Part shown: piece by piece, positions 8,356-16,219 of the stretch
How positions within the stretch are numbered: the first letter of the stretch is position 1
Layout: the number at the start of each line of letters is the position of its first letter
Assembly: GCA_013298595.1 (NCBI GenBank)
Contig: JAAFIG010000014.1
Coordinates: 47,908 to 111,907 of the forward strand
Length of the DNA stretch: 64,000 nt
Direction: 5' to 3'
Source: Deinococcales bacterium
GTDB lineage: Bacteria; Deinococcota; Deinococci; Deinococcales; JAAFIG01
Position numbers and translations under genes: made by a program
Notes under the pieces: generated by a model
What the model saw: the letters and a program-made list of their open reading frames with translations, nothing else
Database searches by the model: none
What the model was told of the DNA's origin: nothing

Positions 8356-9702
8356 ATGGACGAACTTCACGGACGCATCCCACCTCATAACCTCGACGCT
8401 GAAGCCAGCGTGCTGGGCAGCATTCTCTTAGATAACGAGGCATACCATAGTCTCGAGGGGCAATTGCGCCCCGATCAATTTTACAAAGAAGCCAATCGTA
8501 AAATCTTTGCAGCCATCGAAAACTTGGTATCCCGAGGCAATCCAGCTGATGCCGTTACATTGATCGAAGAACTTCGCACCAAAGATCAACTCGAGGAAGT
8601 TGGTGGCGTAGCCTACTTAGTAGGTTTATCTGACGGCGTACCAACCAGTGTATACGCTAAATTCTATGCCGATATTGTCGTTGAAAAAGCCAATTTGCGT
8701 GGCTTAATTCAAGCCTCGAGCAAAATCATGCAAATGGCATACGATGAAGCAGCCCCTGCCGAAGAACTGATGGATCGGGCAGAGAAACTTGTTTTTGAAG
8801 TTGCTCAACAAAAAAGCCAACAAGTCTTCCAAGAGATGAATACGCTGGTCAATGAAACTTTCGAGTACATCTCGAAAATCACCAGCAACCCAGGATTTAC
8901 CACAGGTGTACCAACAGGGTTTCGTGACTTAGACGAAATGACCACAGGTTTACAACCAGGCTCGTTAAACGTAATTGCAGCCCGTCCGAGTATGGGAAAA
9001 ACTGCTTTTGCACTGTCTATCGCGCAAAATATCGCTGTACGCCAAAACAAAGCAGTTGCTGTTTTTAGTCTCGAGATGCCGGCTTCGCAATTGGTCTTAC
9101 GTATGATGTGTGCCGAAGCTCGAGTGGACATGAACCGTGTACGTCAAGGTGCACTTAATGAAAAAGATTTCGAGCGTTTAGTTAATGCTGCTGGTAAGTT
9201 ATCCGAAGCACCCATGTTTATTGACGATGGCTCGGATTTAACTGTTACCGAACTTCGCAGTAAATCCAGGCGTTTAATGGCAGAAAAGGATTTGCATTTA
9301 ATTGTCATAGATTACATGCAATTAATGTCTGGCAGTGGAACAAGCAAAGGTGGTGGCGAGAATCGTCAACAAGAAATTTCAACCATCTCGAGGGGATTAA
9401 AATCCTTAGCTCGAGAATTAAATATTCCTGTGGTGGTGTTATCACAGCTTTCGCGGCAAGTTGAGCAGCGCCCTAATCATCGTCCGATGTTGTCAGATTT
9501 ACGTGAATCAGGTGCTATAGAACAGGATGCAGACCTTGTTTCGTTTATTTACCGCGATGAGTATTACCATAAAGATTCCGAGAAACAAGGTATTGCCGAA
9601 ATTATCATTGGTAAGCAACGTAATGGTCCTGTTGGCACAGTAGAGTTGCAGTTCCACTCACAGCATGTTAGGTTCAACGACCTAGCTAAAGAAGGCGTTT
9701 AA
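8356..9702 (+). CDS. dnaB: Replicative DNA helicase DnaB
   Basis: The product is 448 aa, the usual length, with no intein. The N-terminal domain opens PPHNLDAEASVLGSILLD; the RecA-like domain has Walker A ARPSMGKTA, the EMP segment and DYMQLMSG, then LSQLSRQVEQRP and LRESGAIEQDAD. The protein forms the hexameric 5'-3' helicase that unwinds DNA ahead of the replisome and recruits primase. It follows the CAP gene by 18 nt without a clear Shine-Dalgarno sequence. Confidence 0.97.
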   Translation: MDELHGRIPPHNLDAEASVLGSILLDNEAYHSLEGQLRPDQFYKEANRKIFAAIENLVSRGNPADAVTLIEELRTKDQLEEVGGVAYLVGLSDGVPTSVYAKFYADIVVEKANLRGLIQASSKIMQMAYDEAAPAEELMDRAEKLVFEVAQQKSQQVFQEMNTLVNETFEYISKITSNPGFTTGVPTGFRDLDEMTTGLQPGSLNVIAARPSMGKTAFALSIAQNIAVRQNKAVAVFSLEMPASQLVLRMMCAEARVDMNRVRQGALNEKDFERLVNAAGKLSEAPMFIDDGSDLTVTELRSKSRRLMAEKDLHLIVIDYMQLMSGSGTSKGGGENRQQEISTISRGLKSLARELNIPVVVLSQLSRQVEQRPNHRPMLSDLRESGAIEQDADLVSFIYRDEYYHKDSEKQGIAEIIIGKQRNGPVGTVELQFHSQHVRFNDLAKEGV

Positions 9703-9731
9703 TTGCTGGGCAACAATACTTTATGTCCCCC

Positions 9732-9762
9732 TTGAAATTATACCCTACTTATACGCTATAAT
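9732..9762 (+). promoter_or_regulatory. Promoter of the zinc-ribbon gene
   Basis: TTGAAA (9732-9737), a 19-nt spacer and a perfect TATAAT (9757-9762), which ends 9 nt before ATG 9772. The transcript would be leaderless or nearly so. Confidence 0.65.
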
Positions 9763-9771
9763 CATATCACT

Positions 9772-10272
9772 ATGGGTCGTATCACTTTTAAAACAAACAC
9801 ACTCGAGCGAATCTCGAGTCATGGCTTGCATTTAGGTTGTCCAGTATGTGCTGGTAAACTGATGCTTAAAGATACTCGAGATGGCGACCAAGCCTATTGG
9901 TGTCATACTTGCAATCGTGGTTGGCGAGCAGGGCATTTACCACCAGAAGCGCGTCAAGTCAAAGCTAAAGTACTCGAGTCAACTGAAACACCAGTCGAAC
10001 CTATTACACTCGAGCCTGAACCGATTACTATTGTTTCACAACGCGTACCAAAAGCAAAATTAACACCAGCACCTATTACCATCGCGCCTGAGCAAACAGC
10101 GCCTGTTTTACCTCGAGTCAAAACACCTCGCAGCCCTAAAACAAAATTAGTACAAGCAGTCCCCCAAACAGTACAACCCAAAGTTGTTACACCTACTCGC
10201 AGAAAATCAAAACCACAAAACCCTGCGAATACAATCTCGCAAAACACTGTTCAACACGATTTATTTGCTTAA
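9772..10272 (+). CDS. Zinc-ribbon protein with Pro/Thr/Lys-rich tail, unknown function
   Basis: The product is 166 aa. Residues 20-50 form a rubredoxin-like ribbon with two knuckles, CPVC and CHTC, and a conserved-looking NRGWRAGH after the second. From about residue 60 to the end the chain is low-complexity, rich in Pro, Thr, Lys and Gln, with repeated P-I-T-x-x-P units, and is probably disordered. The ribbon suggests nucleic-acid or protein binding; no enzyme motif is seen. It has its own promoter. Confidence 0.75.
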   Translation: MGRITFKTNTLERISSHGLHLGCPVCAGKLMLKDTRDGDQAYWCHTCNRGWRAGHLPPEARQVKAKVLESTETPVEPITLEPEPITIVSQRVPKAKLTPAPITIAPEQTAPVLPRVKTPRSPKTKLVQAVPQTVQPKVVTPTRRKSKPQNPANTISQNTVQHDLFA

Positions 10273-10300
10273 CAGTGGAACCCGTGCTGTGTCCACAATG

Positions 10301-10723
10301 TCAAACCAATTTCGCCCAGCACCACTCGAGTTCAGCTGTTTCACTCCAAGCCAAAGCAACTTTGCCAGCTTCGCCATATAAAATTGCATGCTGACCATAT
10401 GTTTTAGCTAATGCAATCATCTCCTCGAGTGGTTGATCAAAAATCACAAAACCAACTTCTTGCCATTCACCATCAGGGCTAACACCCAAACTTGGGGCAA
10501 ACTGCCAATCATTTTTCGCCACATCAGCCTCGAGTACTTCATGCCTGACATTATTGACCAATTCTGGAAGCTGTTGGCTGCGTGGGTTATAAGCAGTAAT
10601 GATAATAAATTTTCTACCTGCGAATAAAACATCTGTGGTTGCTTCACTCGAGAGCGTAAATTGGATGTCATCAGCAGTATAGATTGTCTTGAGGTATGCC
10701 GTTCGGAAATCCTTAGCATTCAT
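10301..10723 (-). CDS. DUF3293-like protein
   Basis: The product is 140 aa. The strand FIIITAYNPRSQ near residue 40 is the recognisable part of DUF3293, where (I/L)TAxNP is conserved; the WQEVGFVIF and IALAKTYGQHAILYGE segments also fit. It is a small soluble cytosolic protein of unknown function. TACACT (10730-10735) lies exactly 6 nt upstream of ATG 10723, a leaderless arrangement. It is convergent with the zinc-ribbon gene. Confidence 0.65.
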   Translation of the reverse strand: MNAKDFRTAYLKTIYTADDIQFTLSSEATTDVLFAGRKFIIITAYNPRSQQLPELVNNVRHEVLEADVAKNDWQFAPSLGVSPDGEWQEVGFVIFDQPLEEMIALAKTYGQHAILYGEAGKVALAWSETAELEWCWAKLV

Positions 10724-10768
10724 AGCTTAAGTGTAACATTGAATCTCGAGCGGTGAATTCTGGGCTGG

Positions 10769-11074
10769 TCATCCATCTTTCCAATATGGTGGTTTTTGGG
10801 TAGTTCGTCCCACTGCCAAAACAAGTAATAAATCATCCGTTAATTGATAAAAAATACTGTACGGAAAACGAGTTAAAGGCATTTGCCGAATATTTCTTGA
10901 GCCTGCAATTACAGGCATAACATCGTATTTGGTTAATAATGCCAACCGATCCTTTAGTTCGGCACGAAAAACCACTCCAAAACCAGCGCGTTGCAACTCG
11001 AGATATTGTTCGATGACCAGCACTTCATCAAGTGCCAACTGAAGATATGCTGCACGGTATGGTTTCACAAACAT
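10769..11074 (-). CDS. RelE/ParE-family toxin
   Basis: The product is 101 aa. It keeps the ParE-like order: an N-terminal helical part, FRAELKDRLALL, then IRQMPLTRFPYSIFYQL and a final LVLAVGRTTQKPPYW. This corresponds to the R-x-x-x-L-x-x-F-P-Y-x-(I/V)-x-Y strand of the family. Family members are ribosome-dependent mRNA interferases or gyrase poisons; the length and FPY motif lean to the ParE side. It starts 1 nt after the antitoxin stop, giving strict translational coupling. Confidence 0.8.
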   Translation of the reverse strand: MFVKPYRAAYLQLALDEVLVIEQYLELQRAGFGVVFRAELKDRLALLTKYDVMPVIAGSRNIRQMPLTRFPYSIFYQLTDDLLLVLAVGRTTQKPPYWKDG

Positions 11075-11075
11075 T

Positions 11076-11276
11076 TTAGTGTATTTCCTCTGCTAGAATC
11101 ACTGGAATCTTGTCTTGTAAGTGCAGATCATAACGTCGTTCGGCTTCTTCAACCCAAAGCTTGATGATTTCTTTTTTAGCGGGCACATCCAAAGTACCTA
11201 AGAGTTCTTGCACCAAAGCAATTCTTTGTCGTATGTCTAAACCCAACGCTTGATCTTTAATCTCTTGAAAACGCAT
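11076..11276 (-). CDS. Addiction-module antitoxin (unstable antitoxin family)
   Basis: The product is 66 aa: MRFQEIKDQALGLDIRQRIAL, then VQELLGTL, and a C-terminal WVEEAERRYDLH segment. This is the short helical 'addiction module protein' type (PF09720-like) that partners RelE/ParE toxins. ATG 11276 fits the family start; a longer in-frame start adds 13 unrelated hydrophobic residues. Antitoxin before toxin is the usual order. The domain is too short to tell whether it also binds DNA. Confidence 0.75.
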   Translation of the reverse strand: MRFQEIKDQALGLDIRQRIALVQELLGTLDVPAKKEIIKLWVEEAERRYDLHLQDKIPVILAEEIH

Positions 11277-11404
11277 AGCATCATAATACAGGACTGGTAA
11301 AACCCACCAAATCACGAAGATAAAAACTTTTTGAAGCTCGTTGTTGGTGTCGCGTCCCCCATTTTGTAACGCATTATTCCTTCAAGAAGGTGCTACCGTA
11401 AGAC

Positions 11405-12448
11405 ATGGCTAAGACTGATGTTCTGATTATTGGCGCTGGACCTGTTGGCTTATTCGCTGCCTTTTACACTGGAATGCGTGATCTTTCGATGCGAATTGTG
11501 GATCCGCTGCCTGAACCAGGTGGGCAATTAACAGCTCTGTACCCAGAAAAATACATTTACGATGTGGCAGGCTTCCCAAAAATTCGCGCCAAAGAATTGG
11601 TCAAAAACCAAGTAGATCAACTTGCACCATTTCACCCGATTTACAACCTCAACGAACGCGCCGAGAAACTCGAGAAACTTGCCGATGGTAGTTTTTCCTT
11701 AATAACTGACAAAGGCAACAAGTACGAAGCCGCCGCTGTAATCATTGCTGGTGGCGTTGGCGCGTTTGAACCACGCAAAGTGGTTGCACCGGGTATCGCC
11801 GAATTTGAAGGTAAAGGTGTGCAATACGCGGTCAAGAACCTCGAGATGTACCGAGGCAAACGCGTCTTAGTCATGGGTGGAGGCGACAGCGCCGTAGATT
11901 GGGTATTGATGCTCAAAGACGTTGGTGCAAAAGTCACCCTGATTCACCGCCGCGATTCCTTCCGTGCTCACGCTGCCACCACCAACCAAATGATTGCCGC
12001 TCATGATGCAGGTGAAATCGAAATCCTTACACCCTACGAATTACGTCGCCTCGAAGGAGACAGCAAGCTCGAGCGAGCTGTGGTTTTTAACAACGCCACC
12101 CAAGAAGACAAAATTCTCGAAATAGACGAAGTGCTCAGCATGGTTGGGTACTTATCCAAACTCGGACCGATTGCTGAATGGGGTTTAGAACTCGAGGGCA
12201 GCCGTATCAAGGTTTCGCCTGTCATGGAAACCAATATCTCAGGAATTTATTCGTGTGGCGATATTTGCGCTTATCATGGCAAATTAAAACTGATTGCCAC
12301 GGGGTACGGCGAAGCTGCCATCGCTGCTAATCATGCGGCTGTGATAGCCAACCCAAGCCTCAAATTTGAACCAGGACACTCGAGCGAAGCTAAAGATGCT
12401 CCAGGCACAAAACCCGCTGTTGCCCCAGTGGTTGGCGCGGATGATTAA
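11405..12448 (+). CDS. Ferredoxin--NADP(+) reductase, thioredoxin-reductase-like type
   Basis: The product is 347 aa. The FAD Rossmann motif [14 protein letters not shown] lies at the N-terminus, then EPGGQL, the NADPH motif GGGDSAVDW and the C-terminal FAD segment SCGDICAY. The CxxC redox pair of thioredoxin reductase is absent, so this is the YumC-type ferredoxin/flavodoxin reductase that passes electrons between NADPH and ferredoxin. The last 25 residues are an extra Ala/Pro-rich tail. A GAAGGTG sequence 12 nt upstream may serve the ribosome. It is cytosolic and monocistronic. Confidence 0.9.
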   Translation: MAKTDVLIIGAGPVGLFAAFYTGMRDLSMRIVDPLPEPGGQLTALYPEKYIYDVAGFPKIRAKELVKNQVDQLAPFHPIYNLNERAEKLEKLADGSFSLITDKGNKYEAAAVIIAGGVGAFEPRKVVAPGIAEFEGKGVQYAVKNLEMYRGKRVLVMGGGDSAVDWVLMLKDVGAKVTLIHRRDSFRAHAATTNQMIAAHDAGEIEILTPYELRRLEGDSKLERAVVFNNATQEDKILEIDEVLSMVGYLSKLGPIAEWGLELEGSRIKVSPVMETNISGIYSCGDICAYHGKLKLIATGYGEAAIAANHAAVIANPSLKFEPGHSSEAKDAPGTKPAVAPVVGADD

Positions 12449-12453
12449 GTCTT

Positions 12454-12846
12454 TTAACCCCACAATATTGTTAAACCCGCTAAACTTGTTAATTTTGCAT
12501 CATTGGTGACAAAAACCAAGTCTTCAAGCATTGCTTGTGCTACCAATGCCCTGTCAAATGGGTCTTGGTGAGGCGTTATTGCTTGTCCTGCCAACAAAGC
12601 ATGTTCTGTTGTAAACGCCAACGATTCAAAACTATAGATTTGTAAACTCGCTTGGAACGACTTGTACAAGGGCGCAACCTGAGGCAATTTACCAATGTTG
12701 AATTTAATACTGATTTCCCAAGCACTCACATCTGAAACAAAAACTCGATTCTTTTTATCTCGAATGACTTTTTTAACTCGAGTTGGCAGTAATTTAGGTG
12801 CTGTATCAAACACAATGAGCGTATGAGTATCAAGCAGTAAATTCAC
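12454..12846 (-). CDS. VapC-type PIN-domain toxin
   Basis: The product is 130 aa. The PIN acidic residues can be seen: Asp in LLLDTHT, Glu in SAWEISIK, Asp in HQDPFDRALVAQA and Asp in FVTNDAKL. This matches the PIN subfamily paired with Phd/YefM-type antitoxins; the segment after DTHT (LIVFD) departs from the common LLWWL. Members cleave tRNA or rRNA. The start is GTG 12846, overlapping the antitoxin stop as GTGA. The toxin looks intact. Confidence 0.85.
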   Translation of the reverse strand: MNLLLDTHTLIVFDTAPKLLPTRVKKVIRDKKNRVFVSDVSAWEISIKFNIGKLPQVAPLYKSFQASLQIYSFESLAFTTEHALLAGQAITPHQDPFDRALVAQAMLEDLVFVTNDAKLTSLAGLTILWG

Positions 12847-13127
12847 TTTTTAGCCTTCTTGGGTATGGCAATATCATCAAACTTTGTGGTTTCAAAAAAC
12901 GACCCTAACAAATCTTGTGGCAACGGTTCTAACAATTGCTCGAGAAAATCCTCTGGGATGACTTGTTCGTGTAAACCAACTGGACGTAAACTTTGGTTAG
13001 ACTCAAGTGGTACAAGCCGAACTAAGCCTTTTCCATGACGAGCAACAACTATCTCTTCACCATTTAAAGCTCGGTCAATCAGTTGCGAAAAATGAGTTTT
13101 GGCTTCTTGCACTCCAACTTTAACCAT
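12843..13127 (-). CDS. Phd/YefM-family antitoxin of the PIN toxin
   Basis: The product is 94 aa. The DNA-binding part reads VGVQEAKTHFSQLIDRALNG then EEIVVARHGKGLVRLVPL, the standard Phd/YefM fold. The C-terminal half, from about residue 55, should wrap the toxin. ATG 13127 is chosen: TACACT lies 6 nt upstream and a TTGACT -35 at 17-nt spacing lies beyond it, so the TTG at 13142 would be upstream of the transcript. Autoregulation by the pair is expected from the family. Confidence 0.85.
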   Translation of the reverse strand: MVKVGVQEAKTHFSQLIDRALNGEEIVVARHGKGLVRLVPLESNQSLRPVGLHEQVIPEDFLEQLLEPLPQDLLGSFFETTKFDDIAIPKKAKK

Positions 13128-13133
13128 AGCTCG

Positions 13134-13162
13134 AGTGTACAAAAAAAGACTTTATTAGTCAA
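13134..13162 (-). promoter_or_regulatory. Promoter of the Phd/VapC pair
   Basis: Minus strand: TTGACT (13157-13162), 17-nt spacer, TACACT (13134-13139), then 6 nt to ATG 13127. Near-consensus, leaderless layout. Confidence 0.75.
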
Positions 13163-13191
13163 AACAAGTCGGAATTATCAAAACTCACGTC

Positions 13192-13220
13192 TTGACCGAA
13201 TGCCTTTGCACTGGTACACT
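13192..13220 (+). promoter_or_regulatory. Promoter of tRNA-Ser
   Basis: TTGACC (13192-13197), 17-nt spacer, TACACT (13215-13220); transcription would start about 8-10 nt before the mature tRNA 5' end. Confidence 0.7.
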
Positions 13221-13235
13221 TTTCGAGCTTTGCAC

Positions 13236-13325
13236 GGAGAGGTGTCCGAGTGGTTTAAGGAGCACGCCTGGAAAGTGTGTGTACTGTCAAAGGTACCGAG
13301 AGTTCGAATCTCTCTCTCTCCGCCA
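13236..13325 (+). tRNA. tRNA-Ser (anticodon GGA)
   Basis: A 90-nt cloverleaf with acceptor GGAGAGG pairing to TCTCTCC, discriminator G and encoded CCA (13323-13325). The anticodon arm is CACGC-CTGGAAA-GTGTG with anticodon GGA at 13270-13272, reading UCC/UCU. A long class II variable arm and a TTCGAAT T-loop are present, both expected for serine. Confidence 0.95.
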
Positions 13326-13334
13326 AAAAGAAGC

Positions 13335-13360
13335 CCCTCGAGAAAACTCGAGGGTCATTT
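13335..13360. terminator. Bidirectional terminator built from two CTCGAG palindromes
   Basis: Stem CCCTCGAG (13335-13342), AAAA loop, CTCGAGGG (13347-13354), then TCATTTT. It lies between tRNA-Ser (plus) and rplI (minus) and could end both transcripts. Confidence 0.7.
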
Positions 13361-13375
13361 TGTAACACAGAAACT

Positions 13376-13831
13376 TTAAGCAGCAGTAACGTTTAACTTC
13401 AAAGGAATTGGCACTTCTGGGTGTGGTTTGTAAACCACGCCGTACTCACCAAGGTCTTTGATGGCTTTGCCCATTTCAATCTTACGACGATCAATGGCAA
13501 GACCTGTTTGTTGTTCAACAGCATCTGCCACCATTTGACTGGTAATAGCGCCGTAAATTTTACCTTCGCCTGCTTTGGCTTTAAGTTCCACAACAAGCTC
13601 GGCAAATTGACCAGCCAATTTCTCGGCATCGGACTTAATTGCCTCGAGACGTTTGACTTTGGCTCGGAGTTGGGCTTCGAGGTTTTTCAAGCTGGCAGGT
13701 GTAGCATACGCAGCCAATCCACGTGGTACGAGGAAGTTACGTGCATAACCTGGACGAACTTCGACAATGTTACCTGTGGTGCCAAGTTTTGAAACTGGCT
13801 CGAGAAGAATCACTTTTGAGTTCTTAGACAT
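13376..13831 (-). CDS. rplI: 50S ribosomal protein L9
   Basis: The product is 151 aa, normal for bL9. It begins KVILLEPVSKLGTTGNIVEV and has the signature GYARNFLVPRGLA; the C-terminal domain follows a long connecting helix (AQLRAKVKRLEAIKSDAEKL). bL9 binds 23S rRNA near the L1 stalk base. It is the last gene of rpsF-ssb-rpsR-rplI, 12 nt after rpsR, with Shine-Dalgarno AAGGAGG before ATG. CTCGAG copies are few here, as in other highly constrained genes. Confidence 0.97.
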   Translation of the reverse strand: MSKNSKVILLEPVSKLGTTGNIVEVRPGYARNFLVPRGLAAYATPASLKNLEAQLRAKVKRLEAIKSDAEKLAGQFAELVVELKAKAGEGKIYGAITSQMVADAVEQQTGLAIDRRKIEMGKAIKDLGEYGVVYKPHPEVPIPLKLNVTAA

Positions 13832-13843
13832 GATTGCTCCTCC

Positions 13844-14197
13844 TTATTTCCGCACGAGCTTATCGGTGAATGGCAACAATGCAATCATCCGAGCGCGCTT
13901 AATGGTGAGCGCCAAACGACGCTGATTTTTTGCATTCACACCTGTGCGTTTACGTGGCAAGATTTTGCCTGTATCGGACACAAAGCGACGCAGCATTTTG
14001 GCATCGTGGTAATCGGTGACTTCGAGTTCACCTGTTTTGAAAGGGTCTACGCGTGGCTTACGCGGACGCTTTGCGCCCTTGCCGCCGCGTTTATCGCCGC
14101 GTTCGCCGCCGCTATCGCGGTCGGAGCTGTTGCGGTCGTTACGGTCGTTGCGGTCGCGTGAACCGCTATTACGATTGTTTGGTTTACCAGCGGGCAT
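13844..14197 (-). CDS. rpsR: 30S ribosomal protein S18 with low-complexity N-terminal extension
   Basis: The product is 117 aa, longer than the usual 75-90. The C-terminal two thirds is bS18 ([20 protein letters not shown], then a [18 protein letters not shown] segment). The first about 45 residues are an Arg/Asp/Asn/Ser/Gly repeat (DRNDRNDRN), encoded by near-identical 9-nt repeats around 14130-14160. ATG 14197 follows a strong AAGGAG 6 nt upstream, so I reject the longer frame from 14236. S18 pairs with S6 on the 30S platform. Confidence 0.95.
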   Translation of the reverse strand: MPAGKPNNRNSGSRDRNDRNDRNSSDRDSGGERGDKRGGKGAKRPRKPRVDPFKTGELEVTDYHDAKMLRRFVSDTGKILPRKRTGVNAKNQRRLALTIKRARMIALLPFTDKLVRK

Positions 14198-14325
14198 AAA
14201 AAACTCCTTGGGAGTTGAGCTTTTGGCATTTGCCATTGGCTCGAGCGCCTGAGGCGCAAAAAATTTAATGAATTACGAAAAATAAAAACCATTTTGCTTT
14301 TCTCTAGCAATCGCTAGAAAGCTGC

Positions 14326-15192
14326 TTAAAACGGTAAATCTTCTTCTGGCGGGAAATCTTGCAAGCCGTTATCAATGTCTGGTTTCGCATGGGACCCTGC
14401 GGCAGGTTGCCGCGTCGGTGCGTAACCGCCGGCTTGGCGATTCGCACTCGGGGTGGTTCCAGTACTGCCAGCAGTACCAGGACCGCGAGCCAGTATTTCA
14501 ATACGTCTTCCTTCAACTCGGGTGGTTGAACGTTTATTTCCTTCACGATCTGTCCAAGACTCGTTGACTAAGCGCCCTAAAACCATGACAGGATCGCCTT
14601 TTTTCAGTTCACCTGCTGCTTCTGCTAAGTCGCGCCAAAGGTTAACTTCGACGTAATGGGTTTTTTCTTGCCAGTTTCCGGTCTTGTCTTTCCAAGATTC
14701 ATTGACAGCAATTGAAATTGTTGTTACCGCATCACCTGCGGGCGTGTAACGAAGCTCGGAATCTCTGGTTAAATTCCCGATCATCACCACTTCGTTCAAG
14801 GCATTGGTCAAGCGCTTACCGCCAACACTATCGGTGACAAGTGGTTCGGCTCGAGTGCCGTATTGTGCCACTTCGACACGAATCGCTTTGACATTAACTG
14901 CGCTGCGTTTTTGCCCTTCTGGGGTTTCCCAAGTTCTGAACTCGAGTGAACCTTCGACCAGCACTGGATCGCCAGACTTTAAGTTACCATCGGTGAAACG
15001 TTCGGCTTGTTGTCCAAGAATGCTAACGCGGTGATACCACGGCAAAACCCTTGCACGACCATCGTTTCCCATGACGTTATCTTCGCCAGCCACTGTTAAA
15101 TCCGCTACTGCAATACCACTAGGGGTATAACGCAATTCAGGATCTCGTGCCAATGCACCCATCAAATAAACGTGATTCAACCCTCTTGCCAT
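14326..15192 (-). CDS. ssb: Single-stranded DNA-binding protein with two OB-folds
   Basis: The product is 288 aa. One OB-fold spans about residues 1-110 (LNHVYLMGALARDPELRYTP) and a second about 125-235 (LNEVVMIGNLTRDSELRYTP). A Gly/Ser/Pro/Arg linker leads to the acidic tip DFPPEEDLPF that docks partner proteins. The double OB-fold is the Deinococcus-Thermus form, which works as a homodimer instead of a tetramer. Its place between rpsF and rpsR is conserved in that phylum. Confidence 0.97.
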   Translation of the reverse strand: MARGLNHVYLMGALARDPELRYTPSGIAVADLTVAGEDNVMGNDGRARVLPWYHRVSILGQQAERFTDGNLKSGDPVLVEGSLEFRTWETPEGQKRSAVNVKAIRVEVAQYGTRAEPLVTDSVGGKRLTNALNEVVMIGNLTRDSELRYTPAGDAVTTISIAVNESWKDKTGNWQEKTHYVEVNLWRDLAEAAGELKKGDPVMVLGRLVNESWTDREGNKRSTTRVEGRRIEILARGPGTAGSTGTTPSANRQAGGYAPTRQPAAGSHAKPDIDNGLQDFPPEEDLPF

Positions 15193-15282
15193 GCTAATTC
15201 CTCTTCTCGAGCAGATTGCTCTTTAACTGGTTTTCGGCGGTATCTCGGTAAGCGGGTCTAATGCTTGCTCGAGGCGAAAAGT

Positions 15283-15594
15283 TTACGCCGATTTCTTGGT
15301 ACGCCATTCTGGGCGTTGCTTAACCACCATTACACGGCGCACATGGTCGCGTAAACGCAACGATGTTTGCAACGTATTGGTAGCGGCTTCTGGAAGGTCT
15401 AAGCGATACACCAAGTAATACGCTTGCGAGTCTTTCTTGATGGTATACGCCAATTTGCGATTACCCCATTCCTCGAGCGCGGAGACATTACCACCACCGA
15501 TTTTGACTGCATTTTCGATGTATTCTTTTTCTACAGCGATTTGCGTTTGGTCAAGATTAGGGTTGAGTAACACATTTAAGTCGTAATTAGCCAT
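15283..15594 (-). CDS. rpsF: 30S ribosomal protein S6
   Basis: The product is 103 aa: YDLNVLLNPNLDQTQI, then WGNRKLAYTIKKDSQAYYL and a final RLRDHVRRVMVVK segment, all typical of bS6. Start ATG 15594 follows the full Shine-Dalgarno AAGGAGGTGA; eight earlier in-frame codons precede that site and are excluded. First gene of the ribosomal/SSB operon, with promoter and a structured leader upstream. Confidence 0.97.
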   Translation of the reverse strand: MANYDLNVLLNPNLDQTQIAVEKEYIENAVKIGGGNVSALEEWGNRKLAYTIKKDSQAYYLVYRLDLPEAATNTLQTSLRLRDHVRRVMVVKQRPEWRTKKSA

Positions 15595-15607
15595 TAAAAT
15601 TTCACCT

Positions 15608-15648
15608 CCTTCGTACATGAAATCACACCGCTAAACGCGGCGCGAAGG
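15608..15648 (-). promoter_or_regulatory. Candidate S6:S18 autoregulatory leader hairpin
   Basis: In the rpsF leader CCTTCG (15643-15648) can pair with CGAAGG (15608-15613), which overlaps the Shine-Dalgarno sequence. Inside it CGCCGC (15637-15642) pairs with GCGGTG (15626-15631) around a GTTTA loop, with an asymmetric 12-nt internal loop on the 3' side. S6:S18 leaders of this general shape are known in many bacteria. The predicted transcription start may remove the first one or two bases of the outer stem. Confidence 0.4.
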
Positions 15649-15651
15649 CAA

Positions 15652-15680
15652 ACTATATCAGGCTTAGGCGTTTCGGACAA
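15652..15680 (-). promoter_or_regulatory. Promoter of the rpsF-ssb-rpsR-rplI operon
   Basis: Minus strand: TTGTCC (15675-15680), 17-nt spacer, TATAGT (15652-15657). About 50 nt of leader precede rpsF. Confidence 0.75.
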
Positions 15681-15729
15681 GTGATAAACCTTGCAACGAA
15701 GTTCTCAACTTGTGTTACACTAGCGCTGC

Positions 15730-15759
15730 ATGAAAAAAGCATGGGCTTACTATGTCTGA
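15730..15759 (+). CDS. Possible 9-codon leader mini-ORF upstream of the S1-domain gene
   Basis: ATG 15730 lies 8 nt after a TACACT (15716-15721) that has TTGCAA 19 nt further up. The frame encodes MKKAWAYYV and stops. A second mini-ORF (15752-15799) overlaps both it and the GTG start of the S1 gene. Tandem Tyr codons recall the tyrS leader, but no terminator hairpin follows. It may be chance. Confidence 0.3.
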   Translation: MKKAWAYYV

Positions 15760-15788
15760 TGAAATGCAATTAAAGGAGGCTACACCGA

Positions 15789-16166
15789 GTGTCAATTGAG
15801 TCTGGGGCAGTAGTAGAAGGTAAAGTTACACGAGTCACCGATTTTGGTGCGTTCGTAGAAATCAAAGATACAGGCGAGACAGGCTTAGTGCACATCTCGC
15901 AAATAGCACATGAATTTGTGCGAAGCGTATCCGAACACCTGCGCGACGGACAGGAAATCACTGTCAAAGTCCTCGGCAGGGACGACAAAGGTCGCTTGGA
16001 TTTAAGTATCAAAGAACTCCAAGAAGAACCCGAAGAAATCCCCAAACCCAAGCGAATCGGTAAGCAAGCACCTGCTTTCGAGGCTAAACTCCGCGCTTTT
16101 ATGCGCGATGCTAAAGACCGCACCACCAGCGGCGCTGGCTTCGATAAGAAAAAGAAAAAGAAATAA
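15789..16166 (+). CDS. S1 RNA-binding domain protein
   Basis: The product is 125 aa. One S1 OB-fold occupies residues 4-75 (GAVVEGKVTRVTDFGAFVEI, then TGLVHISQIAHEFV and LGRDDKGRLDLSIK). The C-terminal tail is basic and ends in a poly-Lys run. Similar single-S1 proteins (YugI/CvfD type) bind ribosomes or RNA and affect translation under stress. GTG 15789 is chosen because AAGGAGG lies 8-14 nt upstream and TAA blocks any longer frame. Confidence 0.85.
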   Translation: MSIESGAVVEGKVTRVTDFGAFVEIKDTGETGLVHISQIAHEFVRSVSEHLRDGQEITVKVLGRDDKGRLDLSIKELQEEPEEIPKPKRIGKQAPAFEAKLRAFMRDAKDRTTSGAGFDKKKKKK

Positions 16167-16175
16167 GTTAATAAA

Positions 16176-16206
16176 AAAATGCTCGAGCCAATGGCTCGAG
16201 CATTTT
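16176..16206. terminator. Bidirectional terminator with CTCGAG in both arms
   Basis: Stem AAAATGCTCGAGCC (16176-16189) / GGCTCGAGCATTTT (16193-16206), three-base loop. It serves the S1 gene (plus) and the permease-prefix gene (minus). Confidence 0.85.
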
Positions 16207-16219
16207 CTATTCCCCAGAA

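Noticed and set aside
11405-12448. Thioredoxin reductase
   Set aside because: The CxxC active-site pair is absent; the ferredoxin-NADP reductase type fits.
14120-14170. CRISPR-like repeats in rpsR
   Set aside because: They are 9-nt coding repeats (Asp-Arg-Asn) without spacers.
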